The notes: generated by a model from the sequence alone, not told the origin. A stretch of 64,000 nt of DNA from Buchnera aphidicola (Chaitoregma tattakana) (GCF_039370165.1 NZ_CP134991.1:232114-296113), one strand, 5' to 3'. Counted from the stretch's first letter, positions 18,865 to 27,619 are shown. A program made the numbers and translations.

Positions 18865-19560
18865 ATGAAAAATACAAAATTTTTAATTCCTATATTAATA
18901 TACATATTATTTAAAATGTATTCTCTAAATCATGCAGAAGTAAAGAAATTACCAGAAAAAAAAAATAGTATATTAAATATTATAAAAAAAGAAAATAATG
19001 GATCTGTATTTATAGATGATATAGATAAAGAAAAAAAATATATTTCTTTTTTTGATCAATATAAAAAATATAAGCCTGGAGATTTAATATCAGTTTTAAT
19101 AGACGAAAATACTATAGCAAACAATAGAACTGCAGATCGGATGAAAAGATACGCATCAAGTTTATTAGAAGATCAAGAAAAAAAACCAGAGCCAAACAAA
19201 ATTGCTAGGTTTATAAAAAAATTTTTTAAACTTAATCAGCAATCTGAAAATAATTTATTAGGATCAGGACAAAATTTTTCAGAAAACTTTTTAGCAGGAA
19301 CGATTACTGTCACTGTAAAAAAAATTTTACAAAATAAAAATTTAGTAGTTTCAGGAGAAAAAAATATAATTATAAATCAGGGAAATGAACTCATTAAATT
19401 ATCTGGTATAATTGATCCTAATGATGTTAATTCTGAGAATAAAATTTTTTCTACTAACATAGCAAATGTTAAAATAGAATGTTTAAGAAATGATTATATT
19501 AAAGATGTACAAAAAATTGGATGGTGGCAAAGATTTATTTTACACGTAATTCCAATATAA
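18865..19560 (+). CDS. flgH: Flagellar L-ring protein FlgH (no lipobox cysteine)
   Basis: Outer membrane ring that, with the P ring, serves as bushing for the rod. 231 aa (E. coli 232). The second half is clearly FlgH: FLAGTITVTVKKILQNKNLVVSGEKNIIINQGNELIKLSGIIDP and the end KIGWWQRFILHVIPI. The N-terminus has a basic start and a hydrophobic stretch like a signal peptide. However, there is no cysteine at a lipobox, whereas FlgH is normally a lipoprotein. Confidence 0.93.
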   Translation: MKNTKFLIPILIYILFKMYSLNHAEVKKLPEKKNSILNIIKKENNGSVFIDDIDKEKKYISFFDQYKKYKPGDLISVLIDENTIANNRTADRMKRYASSLLEDQEKKPEPNKIARFIKKFFKLNQQSENNLLGSGQNFSENFLAGTITVTVKKILQNKNLVVSGEKNIIINQGNELIKLSGIIDPNDVNSENKIFSTNIANVKIECLRNDYIKDVQKIGWWQRFILHVIPI

Positions 19561-19673
19561 AAATTCGTGTAACTTTTTCTAATAAAACCTTAATATTAAT
19601 AAAATAAAAAATTATTTGATATTATTAATATTGTTTTATATAAAAATATTTATATAAACATATAAAAAAATAA

Positions 19674-20735
19674 ATGAAAAAAATATTAAATGTAAGCAAG
19701 CTTTTTATATTTTTGTTATTAATCTTTACTAATACTTTTACATTTGCTGAAAAAATTAAAGATATAACAAATATAGACGGAACCAGAGATAATCAATTAA
19801 TTGGATATGGATTAGTTGTAGGATTAAATGGAACTGGAGATATATCTGAACAAGTTCCATTCACTACAACTACTTTAAAAAACATATTGTCAAAATTAGG
19901 AGTTACAATTACTCAAAATAAAAATATGCAACTAAATAATGTAGCTTCTGTCATGGTAACAGCAGAACTTCCTTTATTTTCTGAAATAGGAGAAAAAGTA
20001 GATGTAGTTGTTTCTTCGATAGGAAATTGTAAAAGTTTAGAAGGGGGAACTTTAATACTAACACCATTAATAGGTATAGACAATAAGATTTATGTAGTAG
20101 CACAAGGTAAAATATTGACAAAAAATAATAGTAATATGAATAATAAAAGTTTAAACGTGTATGCAAACAAATTTTATAATACCGGAAAAATATTAAATGG
20201 TGGAAATATAGAGAAAATAGTAAAAAATGACTTTAAGAACAAAAAAACAATAAATTTACAGCTAAAGAAAGAAAATTTTATATTGGCTAAAAAAATTAGC
20301 GACGAAATAAATAAACATTATCCTAATACTGCTGTACCTATAAATTCTAAAAAAATTACTATATTAAACAACAAAAAAAATGCAAGTAATATAGTAGACA
20401 TAATATCCAATATACAAAATATAAATATAAAAGTTCCAACAGAACCTAAAATAGTAATAAACAAAAATAATGGATTAATAATTACAAATTATAAAATAGT
20501 ATTAGAACCTTGTACTATAAACTATAAAAATTTATATATTAATTTGCAAAAAAATATAACAAAAACAAATAAACAAACTACAGAAAAACAAATAATAATA
20601 CATAGTAATCTAATTTTAAATGATATGTTGCAAATATTAAAAAATTTAAATCTAGAAACTAATGAAATAATAGAAATATTAAAAATATTAAAAGAATCTA
20701 AATGTCTATCAGCGGAAATAAAAATTTCATCATGA
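19674..20735 (+). CDS. flgI: Flagellar P-ring protein FlgI
   Basis: Periplasmic ring protein around the rod, 353 aa (E. coli 365). A classical signal peptide (basic start, hydrophobic LFIFLLLIFTNTF, then FA before EK) occupies about residues 1-26. The mature part begins KIKDITNIDGTRDNQLIGYGLVVGLNGTGD, the family signature. It also keeps MVTAELPLFSEIGEKVDVVVSSIGN and GGTLILTPL. The stop overlaps the flgJ start as ATGA. Confidence 0.95.
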   Translation: MKKILNVSKLFIFLLLIFTNTFTFAEKIKDITNIDGTRDNQLIGYGLVVGLNGTGDISEQVPFTTTTLKNILSKLGVTITQNKNMQLNNVASVMVTAELPLFSEIGEKVDVVVSSIGNCKSLEGGTLILTPLIGIDNKIYVVAQGKILTKNNSNMNNKSLNVYANKFYNTGKILNGGNIEKIVKNDFKNKKTINLQLKKENFILAKKISDEINKHYPNTAVPINSKKITILNNKKNASNIVDIISNIQNINIKVPTEPKIVINKNNGLIITNYKIVLEPCTINYKNLYINLQKNITKTNKQTTEKQIIIHSNLILNDMLQILKNLNLETNEIIEILKILKESKCLSAEIKISS

Positions 20736-21010
20736 AAATATTAAATATAGAAAAGAATATTACAGGTTATGAAAAGCTATATAAAACAAACACACAAAAC
20801 AATAATATAATAAAAGAAAAAATGGAAGAAATATTTATAAAAATGTTATTAAAAAATATTAGATTAACATCTCCTAAAAATGAATTGTTTAACGAAAATA
20901 AAAATGATATTTATCATGAAATATATGATCAAACAATATCAGAAATTATAAGCAAAAGAGGAATAAATCTAATAAATATGATTAAAAACCAGAAAAAAAT
21001 TGTACAATAA
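20732..21010 (+). CDS. flgJ: FlgJ rod-cap domain (no muramidase domain)
   Basis: Only the N-terminal rod-scaffold domain of FlgJ is encoded: KEKMEEIFIKMLLKNIR, then YHEIYDQTISEIISKRGINLINMI. The C-terminal peptidoglycan hydrolase domain of E. coli FlgJ (313 aa) is absent. The frame is open from 20702, but the ATG at 20732 overlaps the flgI stop (ATGA), which suggests translational coupling and gives 92 aa. Last gene of the cluster; flgK and flgL do not follow. Confidence 0.85.
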   Translation: MKILNIEKNITGYEKLYKTNTQNNNIIKEKMEEIFIKMLLKNIRLTSPKNELFNENKNDIYHEIYDQTISEIISKRGINLINMIKNQKKIVQ

Positions 21011-21030
21011 AACTATACTTACAAAATATA

Positions 21031-21110
21031 GCAGGAGAAAATGTATATATTGAAAATATAATACTCCTGCATGTTAAATAATATATCTATCTTATAAAAA
21101 GATAGTTTTT
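21031..21110 (+). terminator. Terminator region between flgJ and rne
   Basis: Two hairpins in tandem. The first pairs GCAGGAG (21031-21037) with CTCCTGC (21064-21070), enclosing an inner A/T stem. The second pairs CTATCTT (21087-21093) with AAGATAG (21099-21105) and is followed by TTTTT, so it is a rho-independent terminator for the flg operon. The region also lies beyond the convergent rne stop and may serve both strands. Confidence 0.78.
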
Positions 21111-21138
21111 AAATTTATTAAAAAAAAATAATGTTTTT

Positions 21139-22680
21139 CTAAACAATACTATTAGCATTGTATTCTTTTATTAATTTTTTTAAAATAAGATTTTTTTTTT
21201 TATTTTTACATAGACTAAAAATTAAAAAATTTGGTGATTTAATTTTTTTACTAAAAAAAATAACAATTTTTTTATCTAGATATCTTTTTTTAATATTATT
21301 AATACAATCCATTTTTTTTTTATACAAATATGAACAAATTTTAACAGGCAAAATTATATTTACTTGATAAACATTATATTTAAACAGTTCTTCTTCTAAT
21401 AATCTTAATATTGATCTAGATAAAGATTTTTTATCTACTAAAAACCCATGACCATCACATTTAGAACAAAAATAATAACTATGTTCTTTTAAAATAGAAT
21501 TTATTCTTTGCCTCGACATTTCTAACAAACCAAATTTAGATATTTCACCAATCTCAATTCTCGCTCGATCCTGTTTAACAAGCTTGTTTAATCTATTTTT
21601 TAATATTTTTTTATTATTAGAAAATTCCATATCTATTAAATCTATTACTATTAGACCACCAACATCTCTAATTCTTATTTGACGAAATATTTCATTTATA
21701 GCTTCCATATTAGTGTTAAATGCAGTATCTTCTATACTATTACATTTTTTAGACTTAAAAGAATTTATATCAATAGCTGTTAATGCTTCTGTACTATCTA
21801 TAGTAATAGATCCTCCAGATTGTAAAATTATCTTTCTATTAAACAAAGTACGAATTTGCGATTCGATTTTATAAAATGAAAATAATGGTATTTTTTTGTT
21901 ATATATTTTAATTTTTTTAAAAAATGATATATCACTTGTGTAAAAAAAATAATTATAAATTTTATCTAATATTTTAGGGTTATCGACAACGATTTCATCT
22001 ACATCTTTATATAAAAAATCTCTAAATGTATTTATTATAATATCACTTTCTTTATACACTAGTTTAGGATATTTTATTTTTTTATATTTATTTTTTATAT
22101 ATTTCCATAATTTTACTTTATCATCTATATCCTTTTGAATAGCTCGTATAGATGCTTTAATACTAGCCGTTCTAATAATAAACCCCATATTTTTAGGGAT
22201 GTTAAGCAAAGAAACAAATTTTTTTATTTTAGCTCTATCAATCCCAGTAATTTTTTTTGATATACCTTCTTTATTGATATTGTAAGGCATTAATACCGAA
22301 TATATTCCAGGTAAGCTTATATATGTAGTCAAAAAAGCCCCCTTATTAATAGTCTCTTCTTTAGAAATCTGAACTAATACACATATTCCAACTTTAATTT
22401 TTTTTTTTTTAACTTTCACACGATTTACATAATAACAATCATTCTTTGTATGAAAATTATATATTTCTTTTATAGGCAAAAACCCATTTCTTTCTACACC
22501 GTAGTTTACAAAAAAAGCAGCTAAACTTTTCTCAAATTTTACTATTTTACCTTTATATATATTAAATTTACTTTTTTTATTTATATTATTTTCTATATTT
22601 AACTCACAAAGTTTATTATTATCTAAAATAGCAATTCTTACTTCTTCTTTTATAATAGAGTTTATTAACATAATTTTCAT
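21139..22680 (-). CDS. rne: Ribonuclease E, catalytic half only
   Basis: Endonuclease for mRNA decay and rRNA/tRNA processing. 513 aa against 1061 in E. coli. The start MKIMLINSIIKEE matches E. coli MKRMLINATQQEE and is preferred to an upstream start 20 codons earlier. The S1 domain follows (KFNIYKGKIVKFEKSLAAFFVNYG). The catalytic DNase I-like region has SGGSITIDSTEALTAIDIN and VIDLIDMEF, with the metal-binding aspartates. The zinc-link CSKCDGHG is present. The entire C-terminal membrane-anchor and degradosome scaffold is missing. Confidence 0.95.
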   Translation of the reverse strand: MKIMLINSIIKEEVRIAILDNNKLCELNIENNINKKSKFNIYKGKIVKFEKSLAAFFVNYGVERNGFLPIKEIYNFHTKNDCYYVNRVKVKKKKIKVGICVLVQISKEETINKGAFLTTYISLPGIYSVLMPYNINKEGISKKITGIDRAKIKKFVSLLNIPKNMGFIIRTASIKASIRAIQKDIDDKVKLWKYIKNKYKKIKYPKLVYKESDIIINTFRDFLYKDVDEIVVDNPKILDKIYNYFFYTSDISFFKKIKIYNKKIPLFSFYKIESQIRTLFNRKIILQSGGSITIDSTEALTAIDINSFKSKKCNSIEDTAFNTNMEAINEIFRQIRIRDVGGLIVIDLIDMEFSNNKKILKNRLNKLVKQDRARIEIGEISKFGLLEMSRQRINSILKEHSYYFCSKCDGHGFLVDKKSLSRSILRLLEEELFKYNVYQVNIILPVKICSYLYKKKMDCINNIKKRYLDKKIVIFFSKKIKSPNFLIFSLCKNKKKNLILKKLIKEYNANSIV

Positions 22681-22832
22681 AAAATTAAATCTTATACCTA
22701 TATAAATTACAAAAAAATATTTTTTAACATAAATTTTCATATTCTGTAAAAAAAAATCTTTTTATATTAAAATTTATATAAATAGTATACAAAATTTAAT
22801 GTATAATAAAAGTTTTAACTATAATAAAAAAA

Positions 22833-23771
22833 ATGCAAAAACAGTATACTAAAGTAAAAAAAATATTAGTAGAAGAAAAATCTATCGGGCAAAGAATAGA
22901 TAATTTTATTATAAACATGTTTAAAAAAATTTCAAAAAATACAGTATATACTATAATAAGAAAAGGAAGAATTAGGATAAACAAAAAAAGAATAAAAGCT
23001 AAATACAAATTAAAAAAAAAAGATATAATTAGAATACCTCCTATATATTTAGAAAATAAAAAAAAAAAAAAGATAAATGTAAAATATTATAAAAATCTAA
23101 TACAAAAAAATATTTTATATGAAGACAAATACTTTATAATAATAAATAAACCTCAAAAAGTAGCGGTACATGGTGGAAGTGGAATTAGCTTTGGAATAAT
23201 AGAAATAATAAGAAGATTATATTCTAAAGAAAAAAGTTTAGAATTAATACATAGATTAGATAAAGATACTTCTGGAGTATTACTAATATCAAAAAAAAAA
23301 TTTATTTTGAAATCTTTGCATGATCAAATAAAAAATAGAAAAACAAAAAAAACATATATTGCTATAACACATGGAAAGTGGCCAGAAAAAATTAAAAAAA
23401 TACAACTTCCATTATTAAACACTAAAAATATATATGGAAAAAAAATAGTATTAGTAAAAAAAAACGGAAAAAAATCAGAAACAAGATTTAAAGTTATAAA
23501 AATATATAAAAATGTAACATTATTAAAAATATATCCAATAACTGGTAGAACGCACCAAATAAGAGTTCATACGTCATCGGTTGGACATCCAATAATAAAT
23601 GACACAAGATATGGAAATAAAATTTTGGACAAAAAAATTAACATAAATTATAAAAATTTATGTTTACATGCATTTAAATTTACATTTCAACATCCTAAAA
23701 CAAATAAAAAAGTTAATATAGTTGCTGAAAACTTTAAATTTAAAAATTTTAATATAAAATCTATTAAATAA
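22833..23771 (+). CDS. rluC: 23S rRNA pseudouridine synthase RluC
   Basis: Makes pseudouridines 955, 2504 and 2580 in 23S rRNA in E. coli. 312 aa (E. coli 319). An N-terminal S4 RNA-binding domain (GQRIDNFI...GRIRINKKRIKAKYKLKKKD) is followed by the catalytic domain with HRLDKDTSGVLL containing the catalytic Asp, and GRTHQIRVH. A 14-base poly(A) run (23058-23071) lies in the linker. Divergent from rne, the E. coli arrangement. Confidence 0.94.
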   Translation: MQKQYTKVKKILVEEKSIGQRIDNFIINMFKKISKNTVYTIIRKGRIRINKKRIKAKYKLKKKDIIRIPPIYLENKKKKKINVKYYKNLIQKNILYEDKYFIIINKPQKVAVHGGSGISFGIIEIIRRLYSKEKSLELIHRLDKDTSGVLLISKKKFILKSLHDQIKNRKTKKTYIAITHGKWPEKIKKIQLPLLNTKNIYGKKIVLVKKNGKKSETRFKVIKIYKNVTLLKIYPITGRTHQIRVHTSSVGHPIINDTRYGNKILDKKININYKNLCLHAFKFTFQHPKTNKKVNIVAENFKFKNFNIKSIK

Positions 23772-23784
23772 ATAGGATAAAATC

Positions 23785-23949
23785 ATGGCTGTACAAAAAA
23801 GCAAACATTCTAGATCAAAAAGAGATATGAGAAGATCTAATGACAAATGTAAGTTGATACAAATGTCTATAGACAAAAGCTCTAAAGAAGTACATATAAG
23901 ACACCATATAACCAAAAAAAAATTTTATAGAGGCAAAAAATTTTTTTAA
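23785..23949 (+). CDS. rpmF: 50S ribosomal protein L32
   Basis: 54 aa basic ribosomal protein. The translation begins MAVQKSKHSRSKRDMRRSND and ends in HHITKKKFYRGKKFF, clear L32 sequence of about the E. coli length (57). It starts 13 bp after rluC and an AGGA lies upstream of the ATG. In E. coli rpmF heads the fatty acid gene cluster; plsX and fabH, which would follow, are absent. Confidence 0.95.
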   Translation: MAVQKSKHSRSKRDMRRSNDKCKLIQMSIDKSSKEVHIRHHITKKKFYRGKKFF

Positions 23950-23977
23950 AAAAAAAGCGATATAAAGAAAATCTAAA

Positions 23978-24007
23978 AAATTCTATATATTAATATATAT
24001 AGAATTT
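23978..24007. terminator. Inverted repeat between rpmF and fabD
   Basis: A perfect 13 bp stem (23978-23990 with 23995-24007) around the loop TAAT, followed by GTTTT. It could end or attenuate the rluC-rpmF transcript before fabD. The stem is mostly A/T, so termination strength is uncertain. Confidence 0.6.
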
Positions 24008-24045
24008 GTTTTAAAAAACGTAAACAAATAATTTAGAGAAATTAA

Positions 24046-24981
24046 ATGAACTTTGCAATAATATTTCCTGGACAATATAAATATAGTATAAGAAAAATTG
24101 TTAATCTATATAAACACAATAATATAATAAAAAATATATTTGAAAAAGCTTCTGACATAATAAAATACGATATTTATCACAATATATGTAATATTCCAAT
24201 AGAAAAAATAAAAAATAGATATTTGCAACCTATAATAGTAACTATTTCAATAGCTATATATAAAATGTGGAAAAAAAATGTAATATACACACCTAAAATT
24301 ATAGCAGGTCATAGTTTAGGGGAATATACAGCATTAATATGTGCAAATTCTATAAATTTAGAAGAAGGATTACTCATAACAAAAAAAAGAGGAGAATTAA
24401 TGGAAAAGTCTTCTAATAAAAGAAAAATTTCTACAGAAATAATATTTGGACTGACAGAACAAGAAATTTCAAAAATTTGTAAATGTTGTTCTACTAAAAG
24501 TATAGTAGAAATAGCTAGTATAACTTCACAAAATATAATTATAATATCTGGTGATGAAAGTGCAGTCAATATGGCAATAAAGTTATGTAAACAAAAAGGA
24601 TCTACAAAAAATATATCGCTTCCAATATCTGTACCAATACATTGTAAAATTATTAAATCAGTAAGAAAAGAATATTTAAAAATGTTATCAGAAATAAATT
24701 TTCTTACACCAAAATATAATATAGTAAATAATATAGATGCAAAAGTTATATATACAAAACAAAATATTATAAAATATTTATATAAACAATTATATAAAAC
24801 AGTAAGATGGAAAGAATGTATTGACTATATAATAAAAAAAAATGTAAAATTATTTTTAGAAATGAGCACTAACAAAATTTTTATCAATACATGCAAAAAT
24901 TTTGCACAAACAATAACTATAAATAATATGAAAAATATACTATATTCAAAAAAAAAAATAAAGACTTTAAAAAAAAAGTAG
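24046..24981 (+). CDS. fabD: Malonyl-CoA:ACP transacylase FabD
   Basis: Transfers malonyl groups from CoA to acyl carrier protein for fatty acid elongation. 311 aa (E. coli 309). The nucleophile elbow GHSLGEY has Ser at residue 90. The N-terminal FPGQ keeps the oxyanion-hole Gln, though the usual GQGSQ reads GQYKYS. VPIHCKI carries the catalytic His near residue 205. The C-terminus is lysine-rich and crosses the poly(A) tracts at 24948-24958 and 24969-24977, overlapping the beginning of fabG. Confidence 0.93.
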   Translation: MNFAIIFPGQYKYSIRKIVNLYKHNNIIKNIFEKASDIIKYDIYHNICNIPIEKIKNRYLQPIIVTISIAIYKMWKKNVIYTPKIIAGHSLGEYTALICANSINLEEGLLITKKRGELMEKSSNKRKISTEIIFGLTEQEISKICKCCSTKSIVEIASITSQNIIIISGDESAVNMAIKLCKQKGSTKNISLPISVPIHCKIIKSVRKEYLKMLSEINFLTPKYNIVNNIDAKVIYTKQNIIKYLYKQLYKTVRWKECIDYIIKKNVKLFLEMSTNKIFINTCKNFAQTITINNMKNILYSKKKIKTLKKK

Positions 24982-25694
24982 CAATAGTTACAGGAGCATC
25001 TTCAGACATAGGTAAAGATATATCTAAAAAATTATATAAAAAAGGAATAGTAGTAGTAGGTACTACTACAACAGAAAAAGGATTAAAATATATGTCAAAA
25101 TATATAACAAATTCTAATCAAAGAATACTTACAAATACTATAAAATACGAACAAATTAAAAAAAATATTTCAAAAATATATGAACAATTTGGTTCTATAG
25201 ATATTTTAATAAATAATATAGGTCATAGACAAGACGATATAATATTGAATATGTCAGAAAAAAATTGGACAGATATAATTAAAATTAATTTAACATATAC
25301 GTTTTTAATAACAAAAAGTGTAATAAAATATATGATGCAAAAAAGATATGGAAGAATAGTAAGTATAGGCTCTATAATAGGTAATATAGGAAACATAGGG
25401 CAGGCTAATTATTCTGCTTCTAAATATGGCATCATAGGATTTAATAAAACTTTAGCATTAGAAACAGCTAAATATGGAATAACAGCTAATGTAATTTCTC
25501 CCGGTTTTATAAAAACGAACATGACAAAATTTTTAACTTCTAAAATAAAAAATATGTATATAAAAAAAATACCAATAAATAGATTTGGAACAGTACAAGA
25601 TATTACAAACGCCGTTGTATTCTTAATTTCTAGTAAATCTTCTTATATAACAGGGCAATCTATACATGTAAATGGTGGTATGTACATGTATTGA
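24942..25694 (+). CDS. fabG: 3-oxoacyl-ACP reductase FabG (start codon uncertain)
   Basis: NADPH-dependent reductase of fatty acid elongation. The frame encodes DFKKKVAIVTGASSDIG (from about 24963), NNIGHRQDDIILNM, SIGSIIG, the catalytic YSASK and the C-terminal YITGQSIHVNGGMYMY, matching E. coli FabG (244 aa) throughout. The first in-frame ATG, at 25092, would remove the cofactor-binding TGxxxxxG. Upstream of that motif the frame has no ATG, GTG or TTG before a TAA at 24924. The coordinate given is an in-frame ATA. Initiation at the fabD-frame ATG 24928 plus one extra A at a poly(A) tract would also work. Confidence 0.8.
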   Translation: MFKKKNKDFKKKVAIVTGASSDIGKDISKKLYKKGIVVVGTTTTEKGLKYMSKYITNSNQRILTNTIKYEQIKKNISKIYEQFGSIDILINNIGHRQDDIILNMSEKNWTDIIKINLTYTFLITKSVIKYMMQKRYGRIVSIGSIIGNIGNIGQANYSASKYGIIGFNKTLALETAKYGITANVISPGFIKTNMTKFLTSKIKNMYIKKIPINRFGTVQDITNAVVFLISSKSSYITGQSIHVNGGMYMY

Positions 25695-25724
25695 TAATAT
25701 TATAAATATTTATAAAGGAATAAT

Positions 25725-25970
25725 GTGAAAAATATAAAATATAAAATAAAAAAAATACTATCTAAACAATTTAGAATAAAAATAAAAAATATTACAAAAA
25801 ATTTTTCTTTAAAAAAAGATGTCCAAATAGATTCTTTAGAAAAAATAGAGTTAATAATGAGAATAGAAGAAAAATTTAATATAAAAATAAAAGACAATGA
25901 GATTGAACAATTAGAAACAGTAAACAACATAAAAAAGTATATATTAATAAAAAAAAATGAAAAAAAATAA
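25725..25970 (+). CDS. acpP: Acyl carrier protein
   Basis: Carries acyl intermediates on a phosphopantetheine arm. 81 aa (E. coli 78). The attachment Ser is residue 37 in the motif IDSLEKIELIM, followed by RIEEKFNIKI as in E. coli (ALEEEFDTEI). The usual GADSL reads VQIDSL. The N-terminal helix is unusually basic for an ACP (many Lys). The start is GTG with AAAGGA upstream; the ATG two bases earlier runs straight into TGA. Follows fabG by 30 bp; fabF is absent downstream. Confidence 0.9.
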   Translation: MKNIKYKIKKILSKQFRIKIKNITKNFSLKKDVQIDSLEKIELIMRIEEKFNIKIKDNEIEQLETVNNIKKYILIKKNEKK

Positions 25971-26625
25971 ATATAATAATTCTTTATACACAAAAAATAA
26001 CTTTATTGTTTTAGAAGGAATAGAAGGGTCTGGAAAAACAGAAATAATTAGATATTTAAAATTAATATTAAAAAATCAAGGCATAAAAAAAATTATGTCT
26101 GTAAGACAGCCAGGAGGAACACCTATATGTGAAAAATTGAGATCAATTCTAAAAAAAGATATAATAAATGATCAAATACATAGCAAAACAGAAATACTAT
26201 TATTCTATGCATCTAGGATGCAGCTATTGGAAAGTAAAATACTTCCAGCGTTAAATAAAGACACTTGGGTCATCTCTGATAGACACAATTTATCTACATT
26301 AGCATATCAGACTGCATTTAATAAAAATAATAAAAATTTAATAAAAAAGTTAACAAAAATATTATTAAAAAACATAGAACCAGACTTAACTATATATTTA
26401 GATACTATTCCAATATTAGGATTAAATAGAATAAATGAGAGAAATAAAATAGATAGAATAGAAAAAAAAGGGTTATCTTTTTTTAAGGAAGTAAGAAAAA
26501 ATTATTTAAAAGAAATAAAAAAAATATCTAAAAAAATAATTATAAATTCTTCATTAGAAAAAAAGATTGTAATGAAATCTTTAAAAAAGAAAATTATATT
26601 ATGGTTACAAAAATATGCAAAATAA
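25957..26625 (+). CDS. tmk: Thymidylate kinase
   Basis: Phosphorylates dTMP to dTDP. 222 aa (E. coli 213). P-loop GIEGSGKT at about residues 21-28, DRHNLSTLAYQ with the DR(H/Y) motif near residue 109, and a LID region IDRIEKKGLSFFKEVRKNYL. The start overlaps the end of acpP by 14 bases. Same relative order acpP-tmk-holB as in E. coli after loss of fabF, pabC and mltG. Confidence 0.93.
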   Translation: MKKNKYNNSLYTKNNFIVLEGIEGSGKTEIIRYLKLILKNQGIKKIMSVRQPGGTPICEKLRSILKKDIINDQIHSKTEILLFYASRMQLLESKILPALNKDTWVISDRHNLSTLAYQTAFNKNNKNLIKKLTKILLKNIEPDLTIYLDTIPILGLNRINERNKIDRIEKKGLSFFKEVRKNYLKEIKKISKKIIINSSLEKKIVMKSLKKKIILWLQKYAK

Positions 26626-27619
26626 ATTATATCCATGGCTATTAAAATATTATGAAAAAATAATTACAATGTTAAAAAATAGAAGACACCATTCTATTTT
26701 AATAAACTCAAGCAAACATATTGGAATAAACAATCTAATATTTAAAATAAAGACATGGTTTTTTTGCAAAAATATAGTAAACAAATATTCTTGTAATACA
26801 TGCAATACATGTGTTTTAATAAAAAAAAATAAATATTCTGACATATATAATTTAAACTTATATAAAAAAATCGGGGTACAACTTCTAAGAGAAACAATTG
26901 AAAAAATACTTCTAACATCTAAACATGGTCTAGAAAAAATAGTATTTATAAAAAATTCTGACCTATTAACAGATTTAGAAAGTAATATATTGTTAAAAAT
27001 TATAGAAGAAACTCCAAAAAATACTATTTTTATTTTACAAACATACAAAGTTAAAAATCTTATGTTGACATTAAAAAGTAGAATGTATATTGTTAGAATA
27101 TTTGATCCAGAAAAAAAAACTAGTGTTAAATGGTTATTAAAAACTACTAATTTTAGTTATAAAGATTGTAGTAACGCATTACAATTAAGTAATAACAGAC
27201 CTATATATGCTAAAAAAATACTATTAAACAACTTATTAAAGATTAGAAAAAACTTTTATAAAATCCTATCTATATCAATAGAAAAAAATAATCTAATAAT
27301 TCTTATAAATACAATAGAAAAAAACTCAATATGTTTTTTTTTAAATTTAATTTATACAATATTTTTAGATGCAATAAAATATAAAAATAATATAATGAAA
27401 CATATAATTAACAACGATCAAAAGAAGTTAATAAAAAAAATTACAAAAAAAATAAAAAATAAAGAAATATATCATATTATAAAATCATGGATGCAGTTTG
27501 AAAATAATGTTACTAATATAAAAAGAATAAATTATGAATTAATACTTTTAGAACAAATTTTGAAATTTGAACAAATTCTTAAAAACAAAATTAAAAATTA
27601 TCTACTACCAAAAACATAA
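26615..27619 (+). CDS. holB: DNA polymerase III delta-prime subunit
   Basis: Clamp-loader stator subunit. 334 aa, the same length as in E. coli. The N-terminal YPWLLKYYEKI resembles E. coli YPWLRPDFEKL. A four-cysteine zinc module (C...C-x2-C-x2-C, SCNTCNTC near residue 62) and LLTDLESNILLKIIEETP are conserved, the P-loop being degenerate as in the family. The C-terminal third is Lys/Asn/Ile-rich. Overlaps tmk by 11 bases. Confidence 0.9.
   Translation: MQNKLYPWLLKYYEKIITMLKNRRHHSILINSSKHIGINNLIFKIKTWFFCKNIVNKYSCNTCNTCVLIKKNKYSDIYNLNLYKKIGVQLLRETIEKILLTSKHGLEKIVFIKNSDLLTDLESNILLKIIEETPKNTIFILQTYKVKNLMLTLKSRMYIVRIFDPEKKTSVKWLLKTTNFSYKDCSNALQLSNNRPIYAKKILLNNLLKIRKNFYKILSISIEKNNLIILINTIEKNSICFFLNLIYTIFLDAIKYKNNIMKHIINNDQKKLIKKITKKIKNKEIYHIIKSWMQFENNVTNIKRINYELILLEQILKFEQILKNKIKNYLLPKT

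Noticed and set aside
22681..22740. 20-codon N-terminal extension of RNase E
   Set aside because: MKIMLINSIIKEE aligns directly with the E. coli start, so the extension is only open sequence upstream.
25700..25993. 97-codon open frame on the - strand over acpP
   Set aside because: Hydrophobic Phe/Ile-rich shadow of Lys/Glu/Asn codons of acpP; no independent signals.
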